27,259 nucleotides of DNA, taken from positions 1 to 27,259 of the forward strand of contig JAGGRX010000086.1 in the NCBI GenBank assembly GCA_021159405.1. Direction: 5' to 3'. Origin of the DNA: Candidatus Bipolaricaulota bacterium. Its GTDB lineage: Bacteria > Bipolaricaulota > Bipolaricaulia > Bipolaricaulales > Bipolaricaulaceae. Under the pieces are notes generated by a model, which worked only from the letters and a program-made list of their open reading frames with translations, searched no databases and was not told where the DNA came from. Positions 1-8,025 of this stretch are shown here, in pieces; position 1 is the first letter of the stretch, and each line of letters starts with the position of its first letter. The position numbers and the translations under genes were made by a program.

Positions 1-1314
1 TCAAGGGCTGAACCAGCGGGTCCAAGAGCGGCGGAAGCCGCGGGACTCCTCCACCAAAAGCCGCGCCAGCCTCGCCGGGTCGTGTTTGATGGTGGGCTTT
101 CCCTCGATTTCCACCACGGAAAGGAGCGGTGCCCGGATGACCCGCAGGCCGAACGTCCGCCCCGCACGCAGGTCGTCCACCACCGGGACGGAGCCCTCGG
201 CCCGATAGCGGGCCAGGATGTCCGGGGGAGGGCTTTCCGTGTTCACCACCACCGCATGGAAGCGCGAAAGGTCTACATACTCGGAGAGCACCCGCAGGTG
301 ATCGTGGGCGGTGAAGCCGTCCGTCTCCCCCGGCTGGGTCATGAGGTTCATGATCACGATCTTCTCCCCCGGGGCCCTGGCCAGGGCCTCAGCCACCCCT
401 TCCACCAGGAGGTTTGGGATGATGCTGGTGAACAGGCTCCCCGGGCCCACCGTTATGAGGTCGGCTTCGGCTATGGCGGAAAGGACATGCTCGTACGCCC
501 TGGCCTTGGCCGAAAGCCATATCCTGCGGATCCCGCGGGGATCCTTGGCGATGGCCTCCTCCCCCACCACCTGCCCTCCGTCCTCCATCTCCGCCACCAG
601 ATGCACCCGGTCCAAGGTGGCCGGAAGCACCTGGCCCCGGACCGACAGGAAATGGCTCGCCTCCTCCACCGCCCGGTCGAATCCCCCGGTGGCCTGCTCC
701 AGCGCGGCCAACACCAGATTCCCCAGGGCATGCCCCCGCAGCCCCTCTCCGTCCACGAACCTGAACTGAAAGAGCTTTGCCATGCGTTCCTCGTCCTCCG
801 CCAGGGCGAGGAGACAGTTCCTCACATCCCCGGGCGGGAGCACGGAAAGCTCCTCCCTGAGGCGGCCGGAGCTCCCGCCGGTGTCCATCACCGTGACCAC
901 CGCAGTCAGGTTGGCCGTGTAGGCCTTAAGCCCTCTGAGTAGGTTGGAAAGCCCTGTCCCCCCGCCTACTGCCACCACCTTGGGCGCGGCCTTGAGCACT
1001 CGGGCCTGGTAGAGGGCTTCCCCAAGCGACCCCCCTGACTTGGGGGAAAGGGCATGTAGAACGGAACGCACCGACTTAAGAAGCCCAAAACCCACTCCAA
1101 AGCCACCGAGGGCAACCGCCAGTGCCCCTATGATGGGCCGCATGAGACTCGGCCACCCGCTAAACACGAACTCATAAAGGTCTCGCGCGCCCTCCCGTCC
1201 CACCAAACATACGGCGCCGAACACGATGAGCACGACGGAGGCGAGCGTGATGGTCAGCCAGCGCTTTAACCCTATCCCTGGGAGGAGGAACTTAAACGAC
1301 GCCGGAATCCTCAT
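1..1314 (-). CDS. yvcK: YvcK/CofD-like protein with N-terminal membrane anchor
   Basis: The protein is 437 aa and belongs to the YvcK/CofD-like family, which binds UDP-sugars and affects cell-wall growth and central carbon use in Bacillus and relatives. The glycine-rich nucleotide-binding motif GGGTG lies at residues 117-121, followed by MDTGGSSGRLR at about 143-153 and PPGDVRN at about 160-166. Later come VGPGSLFTSI and NLMTQPGET, all typical of the family. Two hydrophobic segments (about residues 19-38 and 59-79) precede the catalytic-type domain, so the protein is probably anchored in the inner membrane with the domain in the cytoplasm. The ATG at 1314 overlaps the dnaE stop as ATGA. A longer in-frame reading starting at 1431 lies inside dnaE and is rejected. 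The stop codon is at the very edge of the window. The family call is firm; the physiological role here is inferred. Confidence 0.88.
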   Translation of the reverse strand: MRIPASFKFLLPGIGLKRWLTITLASVVLIVFGAVCLVGREGARDLYEFVFSGWPSLMRPIIGALAVALGGFGVGFGLLKSVRSVLHALSPKSGGSLGEALYQARVLKAAPKVVAVGGGTGLSNLLRGLKAYTANLTAVVTVMDTGGSSGRLREELSVLPPGDVRNCLLALAEDEERMAKLFQFRFVDGEGLRGHALGNLVLAALEQATGGFDRAVEEASHFLSVRGQVLPATLDRVHLVAEMEDGGQVVGEEAIAKDPRGIRRIWLSAKARAYEHVLSAIAEADLITVGPGSLFTSIIPNLLVEGVAEALARAPGEKIVIMNLMTQPGETDGFTAHDHLRVLSEYVDLSRFHAVVVNTESPPPDILARYRAEGSVPVVDDLRAGRTFGLRVIRAPLLSVVEIEGKPTIKHDPARLARLLVEESRGFRRSWTRWFSP

Positions 1315-4300
1315 TCCCACTCCACCCTGATCCCCGGGCCAAGGCCCTCCAACTGGTGACGGAGTTCGGGGTCGGGGCGCACGGCGTACCGGGGGCCGGC
1401 GGCCACTAAAAGGGCCCTGGTTCCGTCCCACAGGCGCACGTGCAAGGGCACAGGGCCAGGGTGATCGGCCAGCACAGCCGCCAGGCGGTCAAGCAAGGGC
1501 CGGTCCACGAGCTCGGCGGGGATTTCCACCAGGTAACGGGCGGGCGGAGCCGCGGGCAAATCCTCCAGGGGCTCCGCCTCCTCGGCGTAAAGCCGCCTGG
1601 CTCCATTTCGCTCTCCCCAACGCACCGTAAGAAGGAGCAACACATCCTGGGAAAACCAGCCAGGTGATGACTCGTACAGGCGGTCCCGCACCACCACCTC
1701 CCGCTCCCCGGTCTTGTCCTCCAGGGTGAGGAAGGCCATCCTGCCGCCATTTGTGGAGATCACCTTGGAGGCCTTGACCCGCCCCGCCACCCGGAACCTC
1801 CCGCGGGCTTCCTCGGCCTGGGCCAGGGGAACTGCGCCGGCTGCCTTGAGCCGGGCCTCGTGCTCGTCCAAAGGGTGCCCGGAGATGTACAGGCCCAAAA
1901 GCTCTCGCTCGAACTTAAGGAGCTCTCCCTGGGGGAACTCATCCTCTCTCACCGGGAGCTTGGGCACGAGTTCCTCCACCCCGAAGAAGGACCTTTGGCC
2001 ACTCGCCCGCTCCTTGCGGGCAAGCTGGGCCAACCGCAGCCCCTCATCCACCAGGGACAAGAGCCCTTTCCTCGAGGGGCCAAACCGGTCAAAGGCGCCG
2101 GCCTTGATCAAGCACTCCACCGTCTCCCGGTTCACCCGCTCTGGGTCCACGCGCGAGCAGAAGTCGAAGAAGCCGGTGAAGGGCCCGGTGCGCCTTGCCT
2201 CCAGGATCGCCTCCACCGCCGCCCGCCCCACGTGCTTTATGGCCGCCAAGCCAAACCGGATCACCCCCTCCCCCACCGGGGTGAACTCCACCTCCGACTC
2301 GTTTATGTCCGGCGGCAGGACTTGGATCCCCATCTCCCGGCACTCGCCGATGTAGGCGGCCAGTTTGTCGGTGTTGTCCTGCACAGAGGAAAGGAGGGCT
2401 GCCATGAACTCGGTGGGGAAGTGGGCCTTGAAGTAAGCAGTCCAATAGGTGATGAACGCATAAGAGGTGGCGTGGGCCTTGTTGAACCCGTAGCGGGCGA
2501 ACTTTTCTATGTCGGCGAAGATCGCCCGGGCTGATTCCTCGGGGATGCCGTTTTTCATGCACCCTGTGACGAACCGGGCCTCCATCTCTGCCATCACCTC
2601 GGGCTTTTTCTTCCCCATGGCCTTGCGCAGAAGGTCCGCCTCCGCCAGGGTGAAGCCGGCGAGCCTTTGGGCCATGAGCATCACCTGGTCCTGGTAGATG
2701 GGGAGGCCATAGGTCTCGGCCAGGATGTCCTCCACCGAAGGGTGGGGATAGGTGATGGGCTGGCGGCCGTGCTTGCGCTCGATGTAATCCTCCGCCATCC
2801 CCGACTCCAACGGGCCCGGGCGGTACAGGGCCAGGATGGCGATGAGCTCCCGGAACTCGGTGGGCTCAAGGCGCCTGATCAGGGCCCGCATCCCGGCGGA
2901 TTCGAGCTGGAACACCCCGGTGGTGCGTCCTGACCGGATGAGCTCGAACGTGGCCGGGTCGTCAAGCGGGATCTCCGAAAGCTCCGTACGGACACCTGCG
3001 CGAGCCTCCACCAGGCGACACACGTCATCAAGCAGCGTGAGGTTCCGCAGGCCCAGGAAGTCCATCTTTAAAAGCCCTAGGGCCTCAAGGTCGTGCATGT
3101 CGAACTGGGTTACGAACTGACCGTCGGGGAGGCGCAGAAGCGGCACGTACTTCTCCAGGGGCTCGGGGCTGATCACCACCCCCGCGGCATGGGTGGAGGC
3201 GTTCCGGAGAAGCCCTTCCAGCTTCCGCGCGATGGCAAACAGGCGCCTGGCCTCGGCATCCCCTGCCTCCAGCTCCTTTAGGTCCGGGATCTTCTCCAGC
3301 GCTTGATCTAGGGGCATGCCGAACGGGATCTTCTTGGCGATCCGATCCGCCTTCTCGTAGGGAAGGCCCAGCACCCGGGCTACGTCTCGCACCACCGAGC
3401 GGGAGGCCATGCGGTCGAAGGTCCCGATCTGGGCCAGATGGTCCTGACCGTAACGCTGGGCGGCATAACGGATGACCTCATCCCGCCCCCGAATGCAGAA
3501 GTCGATGTCGATGTCGGGCAGGCTCACCCGATCGGGATTCAAGAATCGCTCGAAAAGGAGCCCCCACCTCAAGGGATCCACTTGGGTGATGCCCAAAACA
3601 TAGGCGACGAGTGACCCGGCGGCCGAGCCCCTGCCAGGCCCCACCGGGATCTTCTGCTTTCGGGCATAGCGCACGAAGTCCTGTACGATGAGGAAGTAAG
3701 AGGCAAGTCCCATCCTTTCGATCACCGAAAGCTCATAAGACAGACGCTCTTTCACCTCCTCGGGCAGGGGCTCACCAAACCGGGCCTTGGCCCCCTGCCA
3801 GGCCAGGTGCGCGAGGTACTCTTGGGGCGAAGAGAACTCCTCGGGCACGGGGAAATCGGGGAGGAGGTGCTTCCCGAACGAGAGCTCGAGCTCACAGCGG
3901 TCTGCCACTTCCAGCGTCCTGTCTACGGCCTCGGGGAGCTCCCGGAAGCGGCCCCGGATCTCCTCCTCTGTGAGGAAGTGGTAACCATCGCCGTCGAAGG
4001 ACCGGGCATCGGGGCCACCAAGGCGCTTCCCCCCTTGGATGTTGATGAGCACCTGGTGGGCCTCGCGATCGTCTGGGGAGATGTAGTGCACGTCGGCACT
4101 GGCCACGTAGGGAAGCCCAAGGCGCCTTGCGAGCTCAAGCTGCCCTCGGATCAAGCTGCGGCTTCTTTCTAGCCCGTGGTCCTGTAGTTCGAGGTAAAAT
4201 CGGCCGGGGAAGATCTCGGAAAGGCGTCCAGCGGCCTTGAGGGCCTCTTCCTTGCGCCCTTTGAGGAGGAGCTTCTGCACCTCCCCGGACTCGCAGGCAG

Positions 4301-4703
4301 AAAGGGCGATCAGCCCCTTTGAGTGGCGATCAAGAAGCTCCAGGTCCACCCGGGGCTTGTAGTAAAAGCCCTCGGTGTGGGCCTTGTTCACCAAGGCAAG
4401 GAGGTTTCGCCAGCCGTCCATATCGGCCGCCAGGGTCACTAGATGGTAGTATGTCTGTCCCTGCCTGGCGTCGCGGTCCTTCCTTGAGCCGGGGGCTACG
4501 TAGAGCTCACACCCAAGGAGCGGCTTGATCCCCTGGTCCCGAGCAGCCTGGTAGAATTTGATGGCCCCTGACAGGACCCCGTGGTCGGTGAGGGCCAGGG
4601 CCGGCATCCCAAGCTCTGCGGCCCGCCCGACGAGCTCGCTCACCCGGCAGGTAGCGTCGAGGAGCGAGTACTCAGAGTGGACGTGCAGGTGCACGAAGGC
4701 CAT
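1311..4703 (-). CDS. dnaE: DNA polymerase III alpha subunit (DnaE)
   Basis: This is the replicative DNA polymerase catalytic subunit, 1130 aa, near the usual 1160. The N-terminal PHP domain starts at HLHVHSEYSLLDA (residues 5-17) and keeps TDHG, GCE and DVH metal-site motifs. The palm-domain catalytic acidic motif PDIDIDF sits near residue 396. The NKAHATSYAF motif is near 740, and the HhH and OB-fold regions follow. A candidate beta-clamp-binding motif, GQRSFFG, is near residue 904, the position where E. coli DnaE carries its internal clamp motif. The ATG at 4703 lies one base after the ftsB stop, and the 3' end overlaps yvcK by 4 bases, so the genes are probably translationally coupled. No separate proofreading exonuclease gene is in the window. 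Confidence 0.97.
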   Translation of the reverse strand: MAFVHLHVHSEYSLLDATCRVSELVGRAAELGMPALALTDHGVLSGAIKFYQAARDQGIKPLLGCELYVAPGSRKDRDARQGQTYYHLVTLAADMDGWRNLLALVNKAHTEGFYYKPRVDLELLDRHSKGLIALSACESGEVQKLLLKGRKEEALKAAGRLSEIFPGRFYLELQDHGLERSRSLIRGQLELARRLGLPYVASADVHYISPDDREAHQVLINIQGGKRLGGPDARSFDGDGYHFLTEEEIRGRFRELPEAVDRTLEVADRCELELSFGKHLLPDFPVPEEFSSPQEYLAHLAWQGAKARFGEPLPEEVKERLSYELSVIERMGLASYFLIVQDFVRYARKQKIPVGPGRGSAAGSLVAYVLGITQVDPLRWGLLFERFLNPDRVSLPDIDIDFCIRGRDEVIRYAAQRYGQDHLAQIGTFDRMASRSVVRDVARVLGLPYEKADRIAKKIPFGMPLDQALEKIPDLKELEAGDAEARRLFAIARKLEGLLRNASTHAAGVVISPEPLEKYVPLLRLPDGQFVTQFDMHDLEALGLLKMDFLGLRNLTLLDDVCRLVEARAGVRTELSEIPLDDPATFELIRSGRTTGVFQLESAGMRALIRRLEPTEFRELIAILALYRPGPLESGMAEDYIERKHGRQPITYPHPSVEDILAETYGLPIYQDQVMLMAQRLAGFTLAEADLLRKAMGKKKPEVMAEMEARFVTGCMKNGIPEESARAIFADIEKFARYGFNKAHATSYAFITYWTAYFKAHFPTEFMAALLSSVQDNTDKLAAYIGECREMGIQVLPPDINESEVEFTPVGEGVIRFGLAAIKHVGRAAVEAILEARRTGPFTGFFDFCSRVDPERVNRETVECLIKAGAFDRFGPSRKGLLSLVDEGLRLAQLARKERASGQRSFFGVEELVPKLPVREDEFPQGELLKFERELLGLYISGHPLDEHEARLKAAGAVPLAQAEEARGRFRVAGRVKASKVISTNGGRMAFLTLEDKTGEREVVVRDRLYESSPGWFSQDVLLLLTVRWGERNGARRLYAEEAEPLEDLPAAPPARYLVEIPAELVDRPLLDRLAAVLADHPGPVPLHVRLWDGTRALLVAAGPRYAVRPDPELRHQLEGLGPGIRVEWE

Positions 4704-4704
4704 G

Positions 4705-5019
4705 CTATCTCCAAATCACGATCAGCCGCCGTTCGTCTGGATACCCCCACCCAAGGATCGCGCGTGCCTCTTTCTCGACCACCTCTGGGTCATCGGCCTC
4801 ATCAAGGCGCTCCCTCAAGGCTGCGATTTCCCGGAGGAGGTTCTCCTCCCTTTGCTTTAGGCACCGGACTTCCGCTGAAAGGCGACCCATGGCCACGAGG
4901 CGGGAGCCGTAAAGCCATCCCAGCCCCCCGATGACCAGCGCCACCAGCGCGAGGACGAAAAAGCGCCGCAGGGGGCTACGCCCCTCGGCCGCGCGGCCAG
5001 GTCGCCATGGGCGGCTCAT
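4705..5019 (-). CDS. ftsB: FtsB/DivIC-like septum formation initiator
   Basis: This is a small 104-aa bitopic membrane protein of the FtsB/DivIC family, which bridges FtsL and FtsQ in the division complex. It has a basic N-terminus, one transmembrane helix at about residues 19-38, and a coiled coil at about 45-75. The typical C-terminal motif DDPEVVEKEARAILGWGYPDE (residues 77 onward) resembles the family pattern of DP, E..AR..L and P.E. The chosen ATG at 5019 overlaps the enolase 3' end by 44 bases. A longer reading from 5118 lies entirely within eno and adds only low-complexity basic residues. Placement directly after eno matches the eno-ftsB order seen in enterobacteria. The exact start is uncertain. 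Confidence 0.85.
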   Translation of the reverse strand: MSRPWRPGRAAEGRSPLRRFFVLALVALVIGGLGWLYGSRLVAMGRLSAEVRCLKQREENLLREIAALRERLDEADDPEVVEKEARAILGWGYPDERRLIVIWR

Positions 5020-6244
5020 ACGCCTCCTCGATCCGGATAAGTTCGTTGTACTTCGCCACCCGCTCCGAGCGGGAAAGGGAACCGGTCTTGATCTGACCGC
5101 ATCCGGTGCCCACCGCAAGGTGCGCGATGGAGACGTCCTCCGTCTCCCCGGACCGGTGCGAGACCACGCAACTGTAGCCGGCGCGGAACGCCTGCTCCAT
5201 GGTCTCCAGGGTCTCGGTCACGGTACCGATTTGGTTGAGCTTGATCAGGATCGAGTTGGCCACCTTTCGGCGGATCCCCTCCGCAAGCCGTGTGGGGTTG
5301 GTGACGAAGATGTCGTCGCCGACGAGCTGGATCTTGCCCCCCAGCTTTTCGGTGAGGAGCTTCCAGCCATCCCAATCCTCTTCGGCAAGGCCGTCCTCGA
5401 TGGAGATGATGGGGTACTTGTCCACCCACTCCGAGTAGAGCTCAACGAGGTCCGCGGCGGACTTTTCCCCTTCCAAGTGATAGACCCCCTTCTCCTCATC
5501 GAAGAAGCCCGTGGCGGCACAATCCAGGGCCAAGGCCACGTCCTTGCCGGGCTCGTAACCTGCCTCCTCGATGGCCGAGAGCAGGAACTTGATTGCCTCC
5601 TCGTCGGAAGGGAGTCGGGGAGCGAACCCGCCTTCGTCCCCCACGGCCACGGAATGCCCGGCCCGCTTGAGGAGAGCCTTCAGGGTGTGGAACGTCTCGG
5701 CCCCGTAGCGGACGGCCTCGGCGAAGTTTTCCGCCCCCACCGGCACGATCATGAACTCCTGGATGGCAAGGTCGTTATCGGCGTGGGCCCCGCCGTTGAG
5801 GACGTTCATCATGGGGATGGGCATCTTTCCCACTCGGGCGCCGGCGATGTACTTGAACAGCGGAAGCCCGAGGAACTCGGCCGCGGCCTTGGCCACCGCC
5901 AAGGACACCCCCAGGATGGCGTTCGCCCCGAGGCGGGATTTATTGGCCGTGCCGTCGAGTTCGATCAAGACCTCGTCGATTTCCTCCTGCCACAGGGGGT
6001 CCATGCCCACGATCTCCGGGGCGATGATCTCGTTTACGTTGCGTACCGCCCTGAGCACCCCCTTGCCGAGGTACCGTTTGTCCCCGTCCCTGAGCTCCAG
6101 GGCCTCGTGCGTCCCGGTGGAGGCGCCGGACGGCACCGCGGCCCGGGCCTGAGTTCCGTCCTCCAAAGTGACCTCCACCTCCACGGTGGGATTACCCCTA
6201 GAATCCAAAATCTCACGTGCCCAAACGTCTTGGATGGTGTTCAT
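4976..6244 (-). CDS. eno: Enolase
   Basis: This is phosphopyruvate hydratase, interconverting 2-phosphoglycerate and phosphoenolpyruvate in glycolysis and gluconeogenesis. At 422 aa it is full length. It begins with the canonical N-terminus in which AREILDSRGNPTVEVEV is recognisable. It carries the GDEGGFAP loop, the metal ligands in SIEDGLAEEDW and GDDIFVTNP, the catalytic lysine in ILIKLNQIG, and the enolase signature SHRSGETED. The ATG at 6244 is preceded by AGGTGA with 5-nt spacing. A promoter candidate lies 20-48 bases upstream. The gene heads a four-gene operon with ftsB, dnaE and yvcK. Enolase can also be part of the RNA degradosome in other bacteria; nothing here tests that. Confidence 0.98.
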   Translation of the reverse strand: MNTIQDVWAREILDSRGNPTVEVEVTLEDGTQARAAVPSGASTGTHEALELRDGDKRYLGKGVLRAVRNVNEIIAPEIVGMDPLWQEEIDEVLIELDGTANKSRLGANAILGVSLAVAKAAAEFLGLPLFKYIAGARVGKMPIPMMNVLNGGAHADNDLAIQEFMIVPVGAENFAEAVRYGAETFHTLKALLKRAGHSVAVGDEGGFAPRLPSDEEAIKFLLSAIEEAGYEPGKDVALALDCAATGFFDEEKGVYHLEGEKSAADLVELYSEWVDKYPIISIEDGLAEEDWDGWKLLTEKLGGKIQLVGDDIFVTNPTRLAEGIRRKVANSILIKLNQIGTVTETLETMEQAFRAGYSCVVSHRSGETEDVSIAHLAVGTGCGQIKTGSLSRSERVAKYNELIRIEEAYEPPMATWPRGRGA

Positions 6245-6263
6245 CTTGTCACCTCGAAAAGTG

Positions 6264-6292
6264 AGTGTACTCCCTTAGACCCCCGGTCCCAA
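6264..6292 (-). promoter_or_regulatory. Candidate sigma-70-type promoter for eno operon
   Basis: On the minus strand TTGGGA (6292-6287) is followed after 17 bases by TACACT (6269-6264). Each hexamer matches 4 of 6 consensus positions. Transcription would begin near 6257, giving a leader of about 13 bases that still contains the AGGTGA ribosome-binding site. It sits between the terminator of the upstream transport gene and eno, where a promoter is expected. Evidence is sequence match only. Confidence 0.4.
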
Positions 6293-6304
6293 GGAAGCCT
6301 GTCC

Positions 6305-6340
6305 AAAGAAAAGGGGCCGGCGAGCCGCCGGCCCCTTTTC
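6305..6340 (-). terminator. Strong intrinsic terminator after binding-protein gene
   Basis: Arms 6308-6321 and 6327-6340 are perfect 14-bp inverted repeats (GAAAAGGGGCCGGC and its complement), extendable to 15 bp with a 3-base loop. The stem ends in TTTTC followed by TTT on the minus strand. It lies 17 bases beyond the stop codon of the solute-binding protein. It separates that gene from the eno operon on the same strand. Confidence 0.85.
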
Positions 6341-6356
6341 CGATCCCGAACTTGGA

Positions 6357-7892
6357 CTATTCCTTGTACAGAAGTTCGATATGGAGCTCCATGGTGAGGT
6401 CGAGCACCAGTCCCCCGACCCCCTTCTGGGCCACCACGTACGTCTGCTGCTTATTGGACCAAAGCGGGATCCAAGGCACGTCGTAAGCGGACAGGATCTG
6501 GATGGCCTGGTACAGCTTGGCCGCCCGCTCGTCGTCCACCGTGGCCAGGGCCACCTCGGCGATGTCCTTGTAGGCTTCGAAATTGGGGTGGTGGTTGAAG
6601 AAAGTGCCCAGGCCCTCTGGGGACTCGGTGGTCCATGGAAGCAGGAAGTTGGAGGCCTCCAGGTAGTCGGGGTACCACCCGAGGAGGAACATGTCGAAGC
6701 CCCCTTGGGACATGCGCTCAGTGTAGGCGCCCCACTCCAGGGACTGGATGTTGATCTTCACCATGCCGGTCTCCTCGATGGCCTGTTTGATAACAGCGGC
6801 CACGTCGGACTCGGTAGTGCCGTAGTGCTTCGGGGTGTACCAGAGGTTCAGCTCAAGCGGGTTTTCCTCAGAGTAGCCAGCCAGCCGCAGGAGCTCCCTA
6901 GCCTTTTCCAGATCCCGCTTGGGGAACACGTCGATGGAGGCACCGGCGGGCGGAAGCCCTGTGGGCACCATGGTGTAGATGGGGGTGTTGAGCCCGGAGA
7001 ACACCTGCTGGCAGATGGCATCTCGATCCACGGCATAGGCGATGGCCTGGCGGACGAACACGTTGTCCACCGGGGGTTGAGTGACGTTGAACAGGAGGTA
7101 GCGGATGCCAGGGCTGGGCCCGCCGATAACTTGCAGGTTGGGGTTATTCATGAGGTCCATGATGTCGATGGGGTTAAGGGTGCGGAACGCCACGTCGATG
7201 TCGCCAGCCTCGATGGCCGCCCGCAACGCCGCCGCATCGGAGTACATCACCCATACGATCTTCTTGGTCTTGGGCGGCTCGCCGAAGTAGGTGTCCACCG
7301 CTTCCAACACTACCCGCTCATCCGGCACATACTCCACGATCCTGTAGGGTCCGAGCCCAACGTAGTTCCCCTTGGCAAAATCATTCTCTGGGGCACCGGT
7401 GTAGATCAAGGATGGAATGACGTTGTCGGTCATGCGGATGAGGAAGGTACGATCCGGGTAATTCAAGGTGATCTGGACCGTGAGGTCGTCGAGCACGTCG
7501 ATCGACTTGATGACGGGCTTGATCAGGCCCACACCGCCTTCGGGGCCGTTCAACCTTAGGGTGCGCTCCAGGGCCCACTTGACGGAGTTGGCGTCACAAG
7601 GGGTGCCATCCCAGAACACCACCCCAGGGCGCAGGTGGAACGTGTACACGAGGCCATCCTCGGATACCTCCCACGATTCGGCAATCCCAGGCTTGATCGC
7701 TGTCGTCCCAGGCTCCAGGCGCAAAAGCCCCTGGGTAGTATGGCGCAGGATGTGCCAGGTAAAGTGGTCGTAGGAGTTAGCGAACGAGAGCTCTGTAATT
7801 CGGTCGGTGGTGCCAAGGATCAAAATGTCACTTGCCGCAAGGCCTGTCACTGCAAAAGCAAGCGCAAAACCTAGAATCGCAAGCTTTCTCAT
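6357..7892 (-). CDS. ABC transporter solute-binding protein, family 5
   Basis: This 511-aa extracytoplasmic binding protein belongs to the peptide/nickel/opine family 5 (SBP_bac_5). Residues 1-20 form a signal peptide (basic MRK, then a hydrophobic core ending in GLAAS). No lipobox cysteine is seen, so it is probably released or held by another means. The family motif is present as YTFHLRPGVVFWDGTPCDANSVKWAL at about residues 89-114, together with the KGNYVGLGPY and LLFNVTQPP regions. The ATG at 7892 has a strong GGAGGTGA site 7 bases upstream. It follows the two permease genes but has its own promoter and leader and ends at a strong terminator. The ligand cannot be read from sequence; oligopeptides, dipeptides or sugars are all possible in this family. 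Confidence 0.92.
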   Translation of the reverse strand: MRKLAILGFALAFAVTGLAASDILILGTTDRITELSFANSYDHFTWHILRHTTQGLLRLEPGTTAIKPGIAESWEVSEDGLVYTFHLRPGVVFWDGTPCDANSVKWALERTLRLNGPEGGVGLIKPVIKSIDVLDDLTVQITLNYPDRTFLIRMTDNVIPSLIYTGAPENDFAKGNYVGLGPYRIVEYVPDERVVLEAVDTYFGEPPKTKKIVWVMYSDAAALRAAIEAGDIDVAFRTLNPIDIMDLMNNPNLQVIGGPSPGIRYLLFNVTQPPVDNVFVRQAIAYAVDRDAICQQVFSGLNTPIYTMVPTGLPPAGASIDVFPKRDLEKARELLRLAGYSEENPLELNLWYTPKHYGTTESDVAAVIKQAIEETGMVKINIQSLEWGAYTERMSQGGFDMFLLGWYPDYLEASNFLLPWTTESPEGLGTFFNHHPNFEAYKDIAEVALATVDDERAAKLYQAIQILSAYDVPWIPLWSNKQQTYVVAQKGVGGLVLDLTMELHIELLYKE

Positions 7893-7929
7893 AAACTTCT
7901 CACCTCCGTTTCAGATGGGTACTCCGAAA

Positions 7930-7956
7930 TCAAGCTAAAATCCCTCTTCTCCCCAC
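7930..7956 (-). CDS. Possible 8-codon leader peptide upstream of binding protein
   Basis: In the leader of the binding-protein mRNA, GTG at 7956 opens an 8-codon frame (M G R R G I L A, then TGA). It is preceded 5 bases upstream by AAAGGAGGTGATC, essentially a full-length complement of the 16S rRNA 3' end. The frame ends 37 bases before the binding-protein ATG, which has its own strong ribosome-binding site. A translated short ORF or a ribosome standby site are both possible. It could also be a vestigial ribosome-binding site. Confidence 0.25.
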   Translation of the reverse strand: MGRRGILA

Positions 7957-7993
7957 GATCACCTCCTTTGAAAGAGCGAACTTCAGTTTAAAC

Positions 7994-8022
7994 ATTATAT
8001 CGGTTTGAACCGACTCTGTGAA
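7994..8022 (-). promoter_or_regulatory. Strong sigma-70-type promoter for binding protein
   Basis: On the minus strand TTCACA (8022-8017, 5/6 to consensus) is followed after exactly 17 bases by TATAAT (7999-7994, 6/6). The -35 element begins 4 bases after the dppC-like stop codon. Transcription would start near 7987, leaving a leader of about 95 bases before the ATG at 7892. An internal promoter here would allow the binding protein to be made in excess of the permeases, as is common for such importers. Confidence 0.75.
8000..8013. promoter_or_regulatory. Palindrome in promoter spacer, possible operator
   Basis: The 14-base sequence TCGGTTTGAACCGA has 6-bp perfect arms (TCGGTT/AACCGA) around a 2-base centre. 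It directly abuts the -10 element and fills most of the -35/-10 spacer. A bound repressor would block RNA polymerase. No regulator gene for it is identifiable in the window. Confidence 0.4.
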
Positions 8023-8025
8023 GGG

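Noticed and set aside
1315..1431. N-terminal extension of YvcK by 39 residues
   Set aside because: It lies entirely within dnaE, is Arg/Pro/Gly-rich, and an ATG coupled to the dnaE stop exists at 1314.
4931..6397. Long plus-strand open frame opposite eno
   Set aside because: It mirrors enolase, a certain gene. Long antisense frames are expected in GC-rich coding sequence, and its product is of no family type (His/Gly/Pro-rich).
6381..7559. Long plus-strand open frame opposite the binding protein
   Set aside because: It is antisense to a clear solute-binding protein; the composition is a codon-bias shadow and no domain is recognisable.
7958..7970. Plus-strand GATCACCTCCTTT matches the 3' end of 16S rRNA
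   Set aside because: Only about 13 bases match and no 16S sequence precedes it. On the minus strand it is simply a very strong Shine-Dalgarno.
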